Origin: Terana coerulea
Lineage: Eukaryota > Basidiomycota > Agaricomycetes > Polyporales > Phanerochaetaceae
Reading direction: 5' to 3'
Assembly: GCA_024811115.1 (NCBI GenBank)
Contig: JAKOGH010000140.1
Coordinates: forward strand, 1 to 30,055
Length of the DNA: 30,055 nucleotides
In this document: positions 10,848 to 19,559 of the stretch, one piece after another
Position numbering within the stretch: position 1 is the stretch's first letter
How the letters are laid out: each line of letters opens with the position of its first letter
The notes under the pieces: model-generated
What the model saw: the letters and a program-made list of their open reading frames with translations, nothing else
Database searches by the model: none
Told to the model about the DNA's origin: nothing
Position numbers and translations under genes: made by a program

Positions 10848-11150
10848 GCGCATACCCTCGGGGCCTCCGGAGCAGCGCTTTCGATTACCCGACACCGGGG
10901 ACCTGTTGCGACAACGGACATAGCGGGGCGCGATCCGCGGCTGCATCCCCCACTCGGCAGGTCGCTCACGCACTCTGACACCGTGGATCCGGGCCAAGGG
11001 ATGGGCGCAGAAGACTACAGCCACGCGACTGGGGACAACGGGCGCGTTCACCGCGGCTGCATCTCGCTTGCGGCGGGTTGCTCACGCTGTCGGAGTCCGT
11101 GGAAATGAGCAGCAGAATAGTCGAAGCAGGTGGCGACAGGGACAGGCGGG
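10848..11150 (+). repeat. Higher-order repeat copy A of the array
   Basis: A block of two satellite units with its leading sequence (starting near 'ataccctcggggcctccgg') is repeated at 13026-13325 with only scattered differences, and more distantly at about 11540-11770 ('ggacatagcggggcgcg' is shared by all three). The array therefore has a level of organisation above the 115-bp unit. Confidence 0.7.
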
Positions 11151-11539
11151 AATAGCCGCACGCACCGCCGCTCGAACATCTCGCGTCCGACAGACTACGC
11201 GCTGCTCTAGCCGCCGGCGAGAACGCACCGCAAAAACAAAACAAAAACCGATGAAGACTGCCATGATAGCGTCAGATACCAAGTGCCGTGGACCGTGGCT
11301 ACATCTCGCGGGCGGCGGGTTGCTCACGCACTCGGACTCCGTGAAAACGGCTCGCGGGATAGGGAACTATGCGACGACGAGGGCAGAAGACAGCGATGGG
11401 CGAGGCTCGCGGTGGCATCCCGCGTTCGGCAGTTCGCTCACGCTCTCGTTGAGGGCGCAGACTCGCTGCAAGCACGTGGACCATCATGACCGCAGGAACA
11501 GGAACGCGGTGGGGCGCGTCGCTCGGCGCCCCTAGGCAT

Positions 11540-11770
11540 GGGCCTTGGATTATCCGACATCGGCTGGCTGTCGCGGCGACGGACATAGCGGGGCGCGCAT
11601 CACGGCTGCATCCCGCGATCGGCAAGTCGCTCACGCTCTCGGACTCCGTGAACCCGAGCTTCGAAAGCGTAGAAGGCTGCAGCCACAGGACTGGCGAGTA
11701 CGAGAGCGTGCACCGCGGCTGCATCTCGCGCGCGGCGGGTTGCTCACGCGCCCACGCCCCCTGTAATGGC
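11540..11770 (+). repeat. Higher-order repeat copy B (diverged)
   Basis: This block shares with copies A and C the order: 'gattaYccgaca' segment, 'ggacatagcggggcgcg', satellite core, 'ctRcagccac' segment, second satellite core. It is clearly more diverged than A and C are from each other. Confidence 0.55.
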
Positions 11771-12594
11771 GCTTCAGGACGGCAGTCAGATGCAAGTACA
11801 GGGACAGAAAACAGCGACGGCGTAGGTCGCGGCTGCCTCCCGCGGGCGGCGGGTTGCTCGCGCCCTCAAGCTCTCTACAATCGGCCCTCGCGATGGTAGC
11901 AAAGTGCACGCGCAGGGACGGGAGACAACGAGGGCGTGGATCGCGGCTGGATCCCGCAAGCGGCGGGTTGCTCACGCTCTCAAACTCTCCGCAATGGAGC
12001 TCCGGCGTGGCTGTGAAGTGCGAGCGCGGCAACGGAAGACAGCTCCGGCGTGGACCGCGGCTGCATCCCGCGGGCGGCGGGTCGCTCACGCTGTCAAGGT
12101 CCGCGGAATTGCGTGCGAAGACACTCAAAGACGACCACGGCGAGTCCAGGCGACCAGCTGGGGCGCGAAGCGCGGCTGCATCCCGCGCGTCGGCGGGTTG
12201 CTCACGCCCTCAGAGTTGTCCGAATCGAGCCCGAACGAGGTTGGCGGAGGCAACGTCGCGGCGACCGACAAAGAGAGGCGCACACCGCGGCTGCATCCCG
12301 CGGGCGGCGGGTCGCTCACGCTCTCCGACCCTGTGAAACGGGGTTTCCGACAGGCGCAGATCTGCCGTCGTGCACGCCCCATGAGTCGGAGCACGGTGGT
12401 CGAAGGGACATCAGCGGGGATCACACGGCAGCATCGATGCCCAGGCAACGACCTAAGGTCGGTACACCGCTTTGCGCGTACGGGACGTCGAGACTCACCA
12501 CCCTCACTCCGTAGGGACCCTGTTTCATCCCGATGGCTCGTCACTTACGCGTACGGTCGAGCCGGCAGCACGTCAGCGCGCGCGCTTGCCACCG

Positions 12595-12663
12595 GTGCGT
12601 CGCTTACCGCATTGTGTCCTCAAGCAGCCGAAGGACTAACTGATCGGGTTTTATTGGTTCCAG
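12595..12663 (+). other. Well-formed intron inside the satellite array
   Basis: A 69-bp segment has a GTGCGT donor, a CTAAC branch motif at 12636-12640 and a TTCCAG acceptor at 12658-12663. It suggests that the array, or part of it, is transcribed from the plus strand and spliced. No clear coding frame surrounds it. Confidence 0.4.
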
Positions 12664-13025
12664 GCTCATGCATCCCGCGCTTGGCGGGCCCACCCACGCT
12701 CTCTCGCCCGTCAATTCGAGCATCGAGATGGCAGACGGTGCCGCTACGACACTAGAGATGACAAGGACGTCGACCGCGGCTGCATCTCGCCAGCGGCGGG
12801 CTGCTCACGCGCTTAGGGTGCGCATGAATGAGCTGCAGGGTCGAGAAAGAAAACGGCAGTGTTGTTAGGAAGCACAATCATGCACGCCGCCGCTCCATGT
12901 CATATTTGGCCCGCCACGCCGTGCTCTCTCGATCGCAATGAAAGTGATAGTGCAGGCATGAGATAAATCGGATAGCAGAGACCTGGACCACCGCGCCGCG
13001 GCCGACTTCCGTGTTAGGCGGTCAA

Positions 13026-13325
13026 CACATACCCTCGGGGCCTCCGGAGCAGCGCTTTCGATTACCCGACATCGGGGACCTGTTGCGACAACGGACATAG
13101 CGGGGCGCGATCCGCGGCTGGATCCCCCACTCGGCAGGTCGCTCACGCACTCTGACACCGTGGATCCGGGCCAAGGGATGGGCGCAGAAGACTACAGCCA
13201 TGCGACTGGGGACAACGAGCGCGTTCACCGCGGCTGCATCTCGCTTGCGGCGGGTTGCTCACGCTGTCGGAGTCCGTGGAAATGAGCAGCAGGATAGTCG
13301 AAGCAGGCGGCGAGAGGGACAGGCG
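13026..13325 (+). repeat. Higher-order repeat copy C
   Basis: Nearly identical to 10848-11150 over about 300 bp, including the unusual core variant with CCCCCACTCGGCAGG. In addition, 12300-12530 resembles 13840-14085 (shared 'aggtcggtaca' and 'gtcgaga'), so a block of roughly 1.5 kb may have been duplicated within the array. Confidence 0.65.
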
Positions 13326-14600
13326 GTAATAACCGCACGCGCCGCCACTGGCACGCCTCGCATCCGGAAGACTACGCAGGGCTTTGTCCGCCGGTCCGCC
13401 GGCGACAACGAGATGCAAGAGTCGATGAAGACGGCATGATAGGGTTGAACATCAAGGGCCGCGGGCCGCAGCTGCATCTCGCGAACGGCGGGTTGCTCAT
13501 GCACTCAGAGTCGGTGGAAATGACCTTGCCGCTGTATTGCGCATGCGGCGGGGCTGCTTACGCTCTCTGAATCCAGCAAATGCGTCGCGCAAGACATTCA
13601 ATGACGACAACGAGGGCTGCATGCCGTGGTCGGCAAGATGTGCACGCCGTTGAACTGCGTGCGAGTGGGTCCGACGGCGGTCGAAGACGGCGAGGAGAGC
13701 AGAAGATGCCCAGGGCCGTGGAACGCGGCTGCATCTCGCGTTCGGTGGGTTGCTCATGCACTCAGAGTGCCTGAAAATGCGCGCCTAGCGCACCGACGAA
13801 GACGGCCGTGCGGTGCGTGCCAGTGGGAGGCGCGAATCGCGGCTGGATCTCGACATCGCCGAGCGACTCACACCCGTCGCCTCCGTGGAACTGGACTCCA
13901 AACAGGCGTAGCCCTGCCATCCCACTGGCAGGATGTTAGCTTGCCGTACTCGATGGCGCGCCAACGGAGATCCTGCGTCGCCGTGGGTGTCCAAGCGACG
14001 AGCTGAGGTCGGTACATTGTTTTGCGCTTGCGGGATGTCGAGACTTACCTCGTTTATTCCGCCAGAACCCCGTTTCGATAAAACGGCCAGCAATTTTTGA
14101 TTGCATCGGTGGCGCACCAGCGCGCATGCTTTCCCCCTGTACGTCGCGAAGCGCCAGCGTGCTGATCTGTCATATTTCGTGGCTAGGCCCTGGCGTCGCG
14201 GCGAACCTCTCGCCATCTTTTCTCATCCGTGATGAGCTTACGCTGATGGATATCACTCCGCTGGTGCCGAACCGTCGCTCCATCCCGCGTTCGGCAGGTC
14301 CCTCAAGTGTTCTGACTTTGCGGCTCTTACATACGGGATTGCGGAAGACTGTATCTACGGAATTGGAGATAAAACGAGGTAGCGGACTGCACAGACAGCA
14401 GCTAGGGAGCCGTGAGACAACCACTGCGGGCAGCGCTGCGCCATCTCGCATTTAGCGAGCGACGTAGTGTGTCGGATGCTGAAGAAGATGTGATTTGAGC
14501 AAGCCAAGGGCGATGCCATCGCAGCATTGGGCACCGAAGGCCGTGAATAGCAGCTGCGTCATGCGCGCGTCAGGTTGCTCACACTCCATCTCTCCGTGGA

Positions 14601-14990
14601 ATTGCGCTTCTAGTTGACTTCCTAGGCCCTGACAGGTGACAAAATGAAATGACGTGAAACAAAAGACATTCCTGATGCTGCGGCAAATGAGGACAGAAAC
14701 CGGAATGGACATGCTCGCTACTGGTGCATCTTGAAATATCTGTGAGGTGACTGGCATAGTACCCTTCAGTCATCAACACTGCACCATCCAAAAAATAAAA
14801 GATTGCTGCTCTCGGTGTCTCATGCTTATATCCACTAAGACCCAGACTTGTTTGCTTTGTGATCACTGATAATTAGGTTTCTGAGCTTTATAGTTTATCT
14901 GTACTACGCTAAAGCTATCTCTTAAAATAAATCTATCTGCAATGGTTCTATGAGCGTCAGGAAATGAATGGAGCGAGAGGCAAGGACGGA
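14601..14990. other. AT-richer intergenic region, no gene recognised
   Basis: Base composition drops sharply from the CpG-rich array to AT-rich DNA with A-runs. I see no gene here. It lies downstream of the minus-strand gene ending at 14991 and should contain its 3' untranslated region. Confidence 0.5.
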
Positions 14991-15614
14991 TCAGTCCTCG
15001 TCGCCATTGGTCAGGCGGCTTGTCTTGACCGTGCGCTTTTTCAGGCGCCGAGAGATGGTGTCGGGGCCCCTATTGGGCCGCCGACCAGTATCTACGCGAT
15101 GAGATGCAACATCAGTTGCACCTCGTAAGGTTGTACACTGAGACGCAGCCCTCCTCTCCAGTTCACTCTGAGACAGCCTCCAAAACCCCACCGTCCCATC
15201 CTTCAACCCACGCACCAAGGCACTGATCTCCCGCAGTGAGTACATGCGAGAGGGCGAGGTGCCGAAGTTGGGCCAGTTGAATGGCTCAACTCCATGGCGG
15301 AAGATGATCTTCGGCGTGCCGTAGTATGGCATCTGCGTGTAGATCATCTCCGCAGTCGGGTTGCCACTCGCCTCGCCTGTGTTTGTACGCCGCCCGACGA
15401 TGAAATTCACATTGCGTCAGCAGATGTGAATTACTCTAAATGGCAAGTACTCACGTAATCGCCGCCGCGACCACTCGGACAACACCTTCTGCTCGTGCAG
15501 GAGACAAGCCTTGTACGTCGCGTCTGTGGGCGTGAAGGATAAGCTGAGGATGACTAAAAACGCGCCAGGTACACTGGCCTTTGCGAACACTGCAGGTCCG
15601 ATGGCGAGGAACAT
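14991..15614 (-). CDS. Unrecognised 181-residue protein, two exons
   Basis: Exons 15614-15455 and 15376-14991 join across a 78-bp GT-AG intron (GTGAGT donor, ACACAG acceptor) in phase 1 and give 181 residues. Residues 2-27 are strongly hydrophobic (FLAIGPAVFAKASVPGAFLV and on), compatible with a signal anchor or one membrane segment. The middle is ordinary soluble sequence with YTQMPYYGTPK, HGVEPFNWPNFG and REISALVRGLKDG. The tail is lysine- and arginine-rich, ending in an acidic NGDED. The frame is open further upstream to 15665 (RRQNLKD before the first Met), so the true start may lie in another exon. A minus-strand intron-like segment precedes this region (about 15721-15771), but its downstream frame does not join this one without a one-base shift. 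I do not recognise the family. Confidence 0.55.
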
Positions 15615-15665
15615 ATCCTTGAGGTTCTGGCGGCGAGGGGTCGGGTTTGGGAAGCGCCTCGAAAG

Positions 15666-16417
15666 TCAAATATGCAACTTTCATGTTCGGTAGGAATTTT
15701 GGCGAGCTCATCGGAAGGCTGTCCGAGTCTGATGCAGCTTGCAGCAGAGACGGAGTCCGAGACTCACCCTTTTAATCCTTCCAGCTTCCTCTCAGGTACT
15801 TCAAGCCAGCCCGAAATTCACCCAGTACGAACTGCCCAAATGCAGACGCGCGGCTCGGTGAGCAGTTCGCCTGTTAGAGGTGTGCACGGACGTACCGTCA
15901 AGATCCCCCGTCGAGAGCATGCCACGGGTATCGCGCTCGCAGCCTAGGCTTTACGCGAGATTGCAGCGGATCTGCTCGGCGTCTTGCTCATTTTGCCGGT
16001 AGCCTAGTGCTTCGAGTCTGCTCCAGGGCTACGTTCCCGGGTGCCTCTTTTGGATCTGTTCCGGACGTCCGAGTCTGAAACCAAGCGCCGCCGGCGAACT
16101 TGTATTTTGCCGCGGCTGCCCACAATGCTTACCAGTTACTGTGCAGCACACACAACCTGGTATGTTGAAAGAAATGGTATTGAGCGGACGTCCACCGTTC
16201 ACCTGAGTTGTCAAAGACGGTGGAGGCAAGAGAACGCGTGAGACGCCGAGGGAGCGGATCGGAGCAAGGAGCCTGCGCCACAAAGCTGGAAGGCACCATA
16301 TCGGGCAGTTTCAACGCGGAGCGCCCGACGTCGTCTTTTCCCCAGCCTCCAGCACCTCAAGATGTTGCACGGGCTGTGGCCGCTGACAGCTGCGTCGACG
16401 CTCTATCCCGCTTAGAC
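15666..16417. other. Intergenic or decayed exons, no gene recognised
   Basis: Open frames exist on both strands (for example 15672-15947 on +), but they are low in complexity and have no motif. On the minus strand 15670-15720 could be an upstream exon of the neighbouring gene, reading DELAKIPTEHESCIF after an acceptor at about 15721, though the phase does not fit as written. Confidence 0.35.
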
Positions 16418-17192
16418 GTATGTATTCTCACCAAACTCTGCTATCTTTTGAGTGTAACCATGACCAGGTTACGTGCCGGCAAGCAAATGACCTAGCGTTT
16501 GCCTGGCAGCGTCGTCGGAGCGTTTGAGCCTACGACGGGACTATTGCCAGGGCGGGCAGCACTGAAAGGTATGTGAAACGCTTACATTGAACATCAAATC
16601 ACTTTGATGCACGAGCATACTAACGCTGTTTGCTAGAACTGCGCTCGGCGCGGCGCCAGTGTCGGCGTCGCTTCGGAGTCGTTAGCTCAAGAATCAAGAT
16701 ATCGCCAAGTGCCCGATGTCTGTGGCTGTTGAACGGCGGTGCTGCGGCTTGCACGCCGAGTCTCGACTGCGACGCCGCACGAATCGCGACGGCGTACTAC
16801 CGCATGCGGGTATGTTTCTCACTCGTCATTAGCAGCGCAAAGCATGGCTGACCGTGTGCGTCTCACGAGAAATAGCCGTTTGCTGGCCGCGCCGTTAAGA
16901 AATGGCTTCCGCTGTCATCGCGCGTCAAGTCACCGAGACGTCGGTTGCAAGCAAGTTCACGCGAGCGCGCAGCCATTGCAAGAAGCCGCATCACACGGTG
17001 AGCGAGGCTGTATTTTCACAGTTCAGATGCTGACATCGTATGTTTGAAGCCAGTGTCAGGGCTGAATACGCCGCTTACTGTGCAGAAGTCCATCACTGAG
17101 CCGCGTTCACGGCGCAATAGTGCAGTCGAGGGACAGCGGGGCTCAGAGGGAATGCTTCGGCGGCGACGTGGACAACGCCGCATAGAATGCAG
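16418..17192 (+). ncRNA. Possible spliced plus-strand transcript without a clear frame
   Basis: A chain of intron-like segments occurs: 16418-16467, 16569-16636 (GTATGT, ACTAAC at 16618-16623, TGCTAG), 16810-16869 and 16998-17053 (GTGAGC, CTGAC, CCAG), followed by a GTACGC donor at 17193. The exon 16468-16568 has stops in all three frames, so at least this part cannot be coding. Frames downstream are open for stretches but do not join in phase. A long non-coding RNA or a decayed gene fits best. Confidence 0.3.
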
Positions 17193-17640
17193 GTACGCGC
17201 GGTCGCTACTTTGGTGGTTCGATTCGTTGATGCCGAGTCTCCTGGATGTCAGCATGGCTCTGGACTATGGCGGCAAAGTCTTTACCAAATCCAATTAATC
17301 ACACGGCCAGCTATACCGACGAGCCCGAAATCTCGAGAAGACTGCGACTGACAGATCCGCCGCCTTTGCGGTTGTTTGGAGCCGCTACGCCCGTGACATG
17401 CGGCTGCTGTCAGTACGTTATACAATATGCACACAGGATCCCAAAGAGCGGGACCATGTAGAAGCGCAGCTCCACCTGCTACGAGACCATACGGAGCCAC
17501 AAACCCTGCGGGATGTCGGCGCGCGTGCCGCCATGACGTGCCACCGCGGCTCGCTTTCACGAACGCGTTACAGTGAAGCCCGCCGCCGCCAAGTCGAAGC
17601 GCGGTTTCACGGACTTTGCGACCATCCGGAGCCATAACGC

Positions 17641-17658
17641 CCGCGAGATGCAGCCGCG
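17641..17658 (-). repeat. Array core element, inverted copy 1
   Basis: CCGCGAGATGCAGCCGCG is the reverse complement of the conserved array core CGCGGCTGCATCTCGCGG, found in plus orientation throughout 10.2-13.9 kb. Only the first half of the core is present; the GCGGG arm of the hairpin is absent. Confidence 0.65.
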
Positions 17659-18030
17659 AGCGCCGCTGTGAGATGCGCCCGCCCCTCGTCTTTGCGACAT
17701 CTCAGCTAAAGGCGATGTTTGCGCCTCGGAAATGTCGAGAAGACGGCGACCGACAGATCCGCCGCCTTTGCGGTTGTTTGGAGCCGCTACGCCCATGGCA
17801 TGCGGCTGCTGTCACCGGGTTCCAGAACATGCACACCTCGGGACCGCGTGGAAGCGCGAATTCACCCGCTACGAGATCACACGGAGCCACAAACCCCACG
17901 GGATGTCGCCGCGCGTGCCGCCATGACGCGCCGTCGCGACTCGCTTTCACAAATGCGTCACAGTGAAGTCCGCCGCTGCCAAGTCGAAGCGCGAACTCAC
18001 GGACATTGCGACCATACGGAGCCATAACGC

Positions 18031-18048
18031 CCGCGAGATGCAGCCGCG
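18031..18048 (-). repeat. Array core element, inverted copy 2
   Basis: Same 18-bp sequence as at 17641, in the second 400-bp unit. Confidence 0.65.
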
Positions 18049-18435
18049 AGCGCCGCTGTGAGATGCGCCCGCCATTCGTCTTCGCGAAATCTCAGATGAA
18101 GACCATGTTTGCCCCCCGGAAATCTCGAGAAGATTCCGATGGACAGATCCGCCGCCTGTTCGATCGTTTGGAGCCGCTACGTCCACGGCACGCGGCTGCT
18201 GCTACCGGGTTACACAACATGTACACAGGGTTTTACATTTCGGGACCGTGTCGAAGCGCAAATCCACCCGCTACGAGACCATACGGAGCCACAAACCCCA
18301 CGGGATGTAGCCGCGCGTACCGCGATGAGGTGCCGCCGCCGCTCGCTTTTACGAATGCGTTCTGAGAGCGAAGCCCGTCGCTGCCAAGTCGAAGCACGGA
18401 TTTACGGACTCTGCGACCATCCGGAGCCATAACGC

Positions 18436-18453
18436 CCGCGAGATGCAGCCGCG
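18436..18453 (-). repeat. Array core element, inverted copy 3
   Basis: Same 18-bp sequence, in the third 400-bp unit. After it, the unit diverges and the tandem array ends. Confidence 0.65.
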
Positions 18454-18515
18454 AGCGCCGCTGTGGGACGCCTCCGCCACTCGTCTTCGCGAAACTCTAG
18501 GTGACCACGGCGTTT

Positions 18516-19092
18516 GTACGAAGTTCTCGGCGTTGAGACCGTGCAGAGCCACGCCGTCTACAGGAGACGGCCGCAGGTACCCCCTTCGCACATTTTCTGC
18601 CGCCGCAAGACCATGGCCATATCCTCCAGCAGCTAGCTGCGAGGATGTCGACACAGTGCGTTGAAGACGACACTGAATATGTCGCTTTGGGCCGTTCTGC
18701 GCGCGCAAGCACGTCGCTGCCGTCTCGAGCGTGAGGTGCAAATACGCCGGCTCTCGAACCGTCCGAAGTCTCGGCGAGCCCTCACGTATAGCCCCGGGGC
18801 ACGGTTTATTTCCAGAAGAGCGGGAGGCACGGACGCAGATCACCTCAGGTCGGCTAGCCACGCCACATGTGCCGGTGCTTTGGGACGAGGACACGGAGGA
18901 CACGGAGGGCACCCGATTCGTCTCTGGCTGTCTGTGCGCCCGTCGCGCTCCGGCGTATGCGCAGAGTCTCGTCTTGTCTCGTACGCGACGTCACGAGGCA
19001 TGACTTGCACTGCCGAGGTCGGCCGGCGTTCGCGGTGGTGTCGTGCGACTGCGGCGGAAGACTTCTATTTTTTGGGGGTGCACCGCGCGGGG
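18516..19092. other. GC-rich region without a recognised gene
   Basis: Long overlapping frames exist on both strands but none shows a motif. A short direct repeat (GGACACGGA) occurs at about 18888-18910. The right end leads into a TATA-containing promoter-like segment. Confidence 0.4.
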
Positions 19093-19098
19093 TATAAG
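19093..19098 (+). promoter_or_regulatory. TATA-like box of a short spliced unit
   Basis: TATAAG is followed by a purine-rich stretch and then a CT-rich tract (about 19140-19200), an arrangement common in front of fungal genes. The first ATG with a spliceable frame is at 19264, about 170 bp downstream. Confidence 0.4.
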
Positions 19099-19263
19099 AG
19101 AGGCAGGGGAAGAGCTCGAATTCCTCAGCCCTGTGGCACCTTCCCCTCTCCGCTCTCTTCCTCGTTCGCATTCCCTTGTCGCACCTCCTCCGTTTGCCCT
19201 CAACATCCTGATGCCGCCGTGCTCGCGACGTCCTCTGTTTGTTGGGCCGTCGGCTCGGCAGGC

Positions 19264-19552
19264 ATGTCTGAATGCGGCGCGCACGAGTTTGGTGCAAGGT
19301 TCGTACACTTGCTGTCTTGCCCGTACGAACTCATACTTACCTATCGTTTACTTTGCTACAGATTTGCGGTGTGTCGTTCAACGGCCATAGGTATCTGGTA
19401 AGCACATCGTGAACGAGGGCTTTGGATGGATTACTGACTTTTGTTTTATCTCGCAGATTATCTGGCTCGTCGGCGTGATCTCTTTGCAGGTATGTTCGCG
19501 TTCGCAGCTCTTTTGTAAGTCGTTACTGATGTACTTACCAGGTGAATACTGA
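19264..19552 (+). CDS. Possible very short spliced gene (35 residues) or ncRNA
   Basis: Three GT-AG introns follow each other: 19299-19361, then 19391 or 19398 to 19456 (strong GTAAGC donor at 19398, CTGAC branch, TCGCAG), and 19490-19541. With the donor at 19391, exons 19264-19298, 19362-19390, 19457-19489 and 19542 onward give a 35-residue peptide, MSECGAHEFGAR... to LFAGEY. With the stronger donor at 19398 the frame stops at once. It does not end in a CaaX box, so it is not a mating pheromone precursor of the usual type. The splicing signals are good, the coding claim weak. Confidence 0.3.
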
Positions 19553-19559
19553 ATTTCGA

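Larger units (their letters stand above)
10200..13490 (+). repeat. Conserved hairpin with variable loop in the array core
   Basis: In most units the core contains CYCGC, five (rarely six) variable bases, then GCGGG. The arms pair perfectly, or with one U-G pair when the second base is T. Loops seen include GCTCG, GAGCG, TTGCG, GGGCG, GCGCG, AAGCG, GAACG and GCGTCG. The stem is kept while the loop changes. Examples are near 10206, 10320, 10436, 11067, 11309, 11728, 11840, 11953, 12067, 12181, 12298 and 13475. Some units (10951, 11611) have lost the pairing. Confidence 0.55.
10190..14600 (+). repeat. Satellite-like array of about 25 units of about 115 bp
   Basis: The core recurs at about 10196, 10310, 10425, 10528, 10728, 10940, 11056, 11298, 11410, 11600, 11717, 11830, 11942, 12057, 12171, 12288, 12670, 12775, 13112, 13229, 13465, 13612, 13727, 13839, 14280 and 14553. 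Typical spacing is 112-117 bp. A unit has a lead-in (ACGAGGGCGTGGA), the core CGCGGCTGCATCYCGCG followed by GCGGCGGGTTGCTCACGC, and a tail close to CTCGGACTCCGTGGAAATG; the 40-50 bp between tail and lead-in varies. Unit lengths are not multiples of three, and all frames stay open because the core has no stops, so the many long frames here are not taken as genes. The last units are degenerate. I know of no described satellite with this core. Confidence 0.85.
6530..15557 (+). repeat. Segmental duplication, left copy
   Basis: This segment recurs in direct orientation at about 21022-30055, with an offset of 14495 that drifts to 14493 through small indels. It holds the 5' half of the polymerase gene, the divergent promoter, the possible intron-rich gene, the satellite array and the 181-residue gene. 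Since the right copy is cut by the window edge, the full unit may be the whole 6530-21021 interval (about 14.49 kb), repeated head to tail. Confidence 0.95.
17334..18515. repeat. Three tandem repeats of about 400 bp
   Basis: Units begin at CGAGAAG 17334, 17736 and 18126, so the first two are 402 and 390 bp and the third is partial. Each holds the same ordered segments: 'acagatccgccgcct', 'tttggagccgctacg', 'gagaccatacggagcc', 'gccataacgcccgcgagatg' and 'gcgccgctgtg'. Both full lengths are multiples of three, so frames are kept between units on both strands. On the minus strand, frames beginning MAP(D/Y)GR and reading SWRHARRHP(A/V)GFVAP recur. None runs through several units, so coding is unproven. 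Confidence 0.75.

Noticed and set aside
10130..14216. Many long open frames on both strands through the array
   Set aside because: The core has no stop in any frame and units are not multiples of three, so long frames arise by composition alone. Only the frame that joins five introns at 8964-10666 is kept, with low confidence.
10190..14600. CRISPR-like look: conserved core, variable spacer
   Set aside because: The host is eukaryotic, units are about 115 bp, the cores are imperfect, spacers vary in length and no cas genes are near. It is a satellite-like array.
17205..17235. tRNA-like B box (GGTTCGATTC)
   Set aside because: The flanking bases do not form a T stem and no A box or acceptor stem could be found upstream.
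19264..19552. Mating pheromone precursor
   Set aside because: The predicted short peptide lacks a C-terminal CaaX box and the gene is split by several introns, unlike known basidiomycete pheromone genes.
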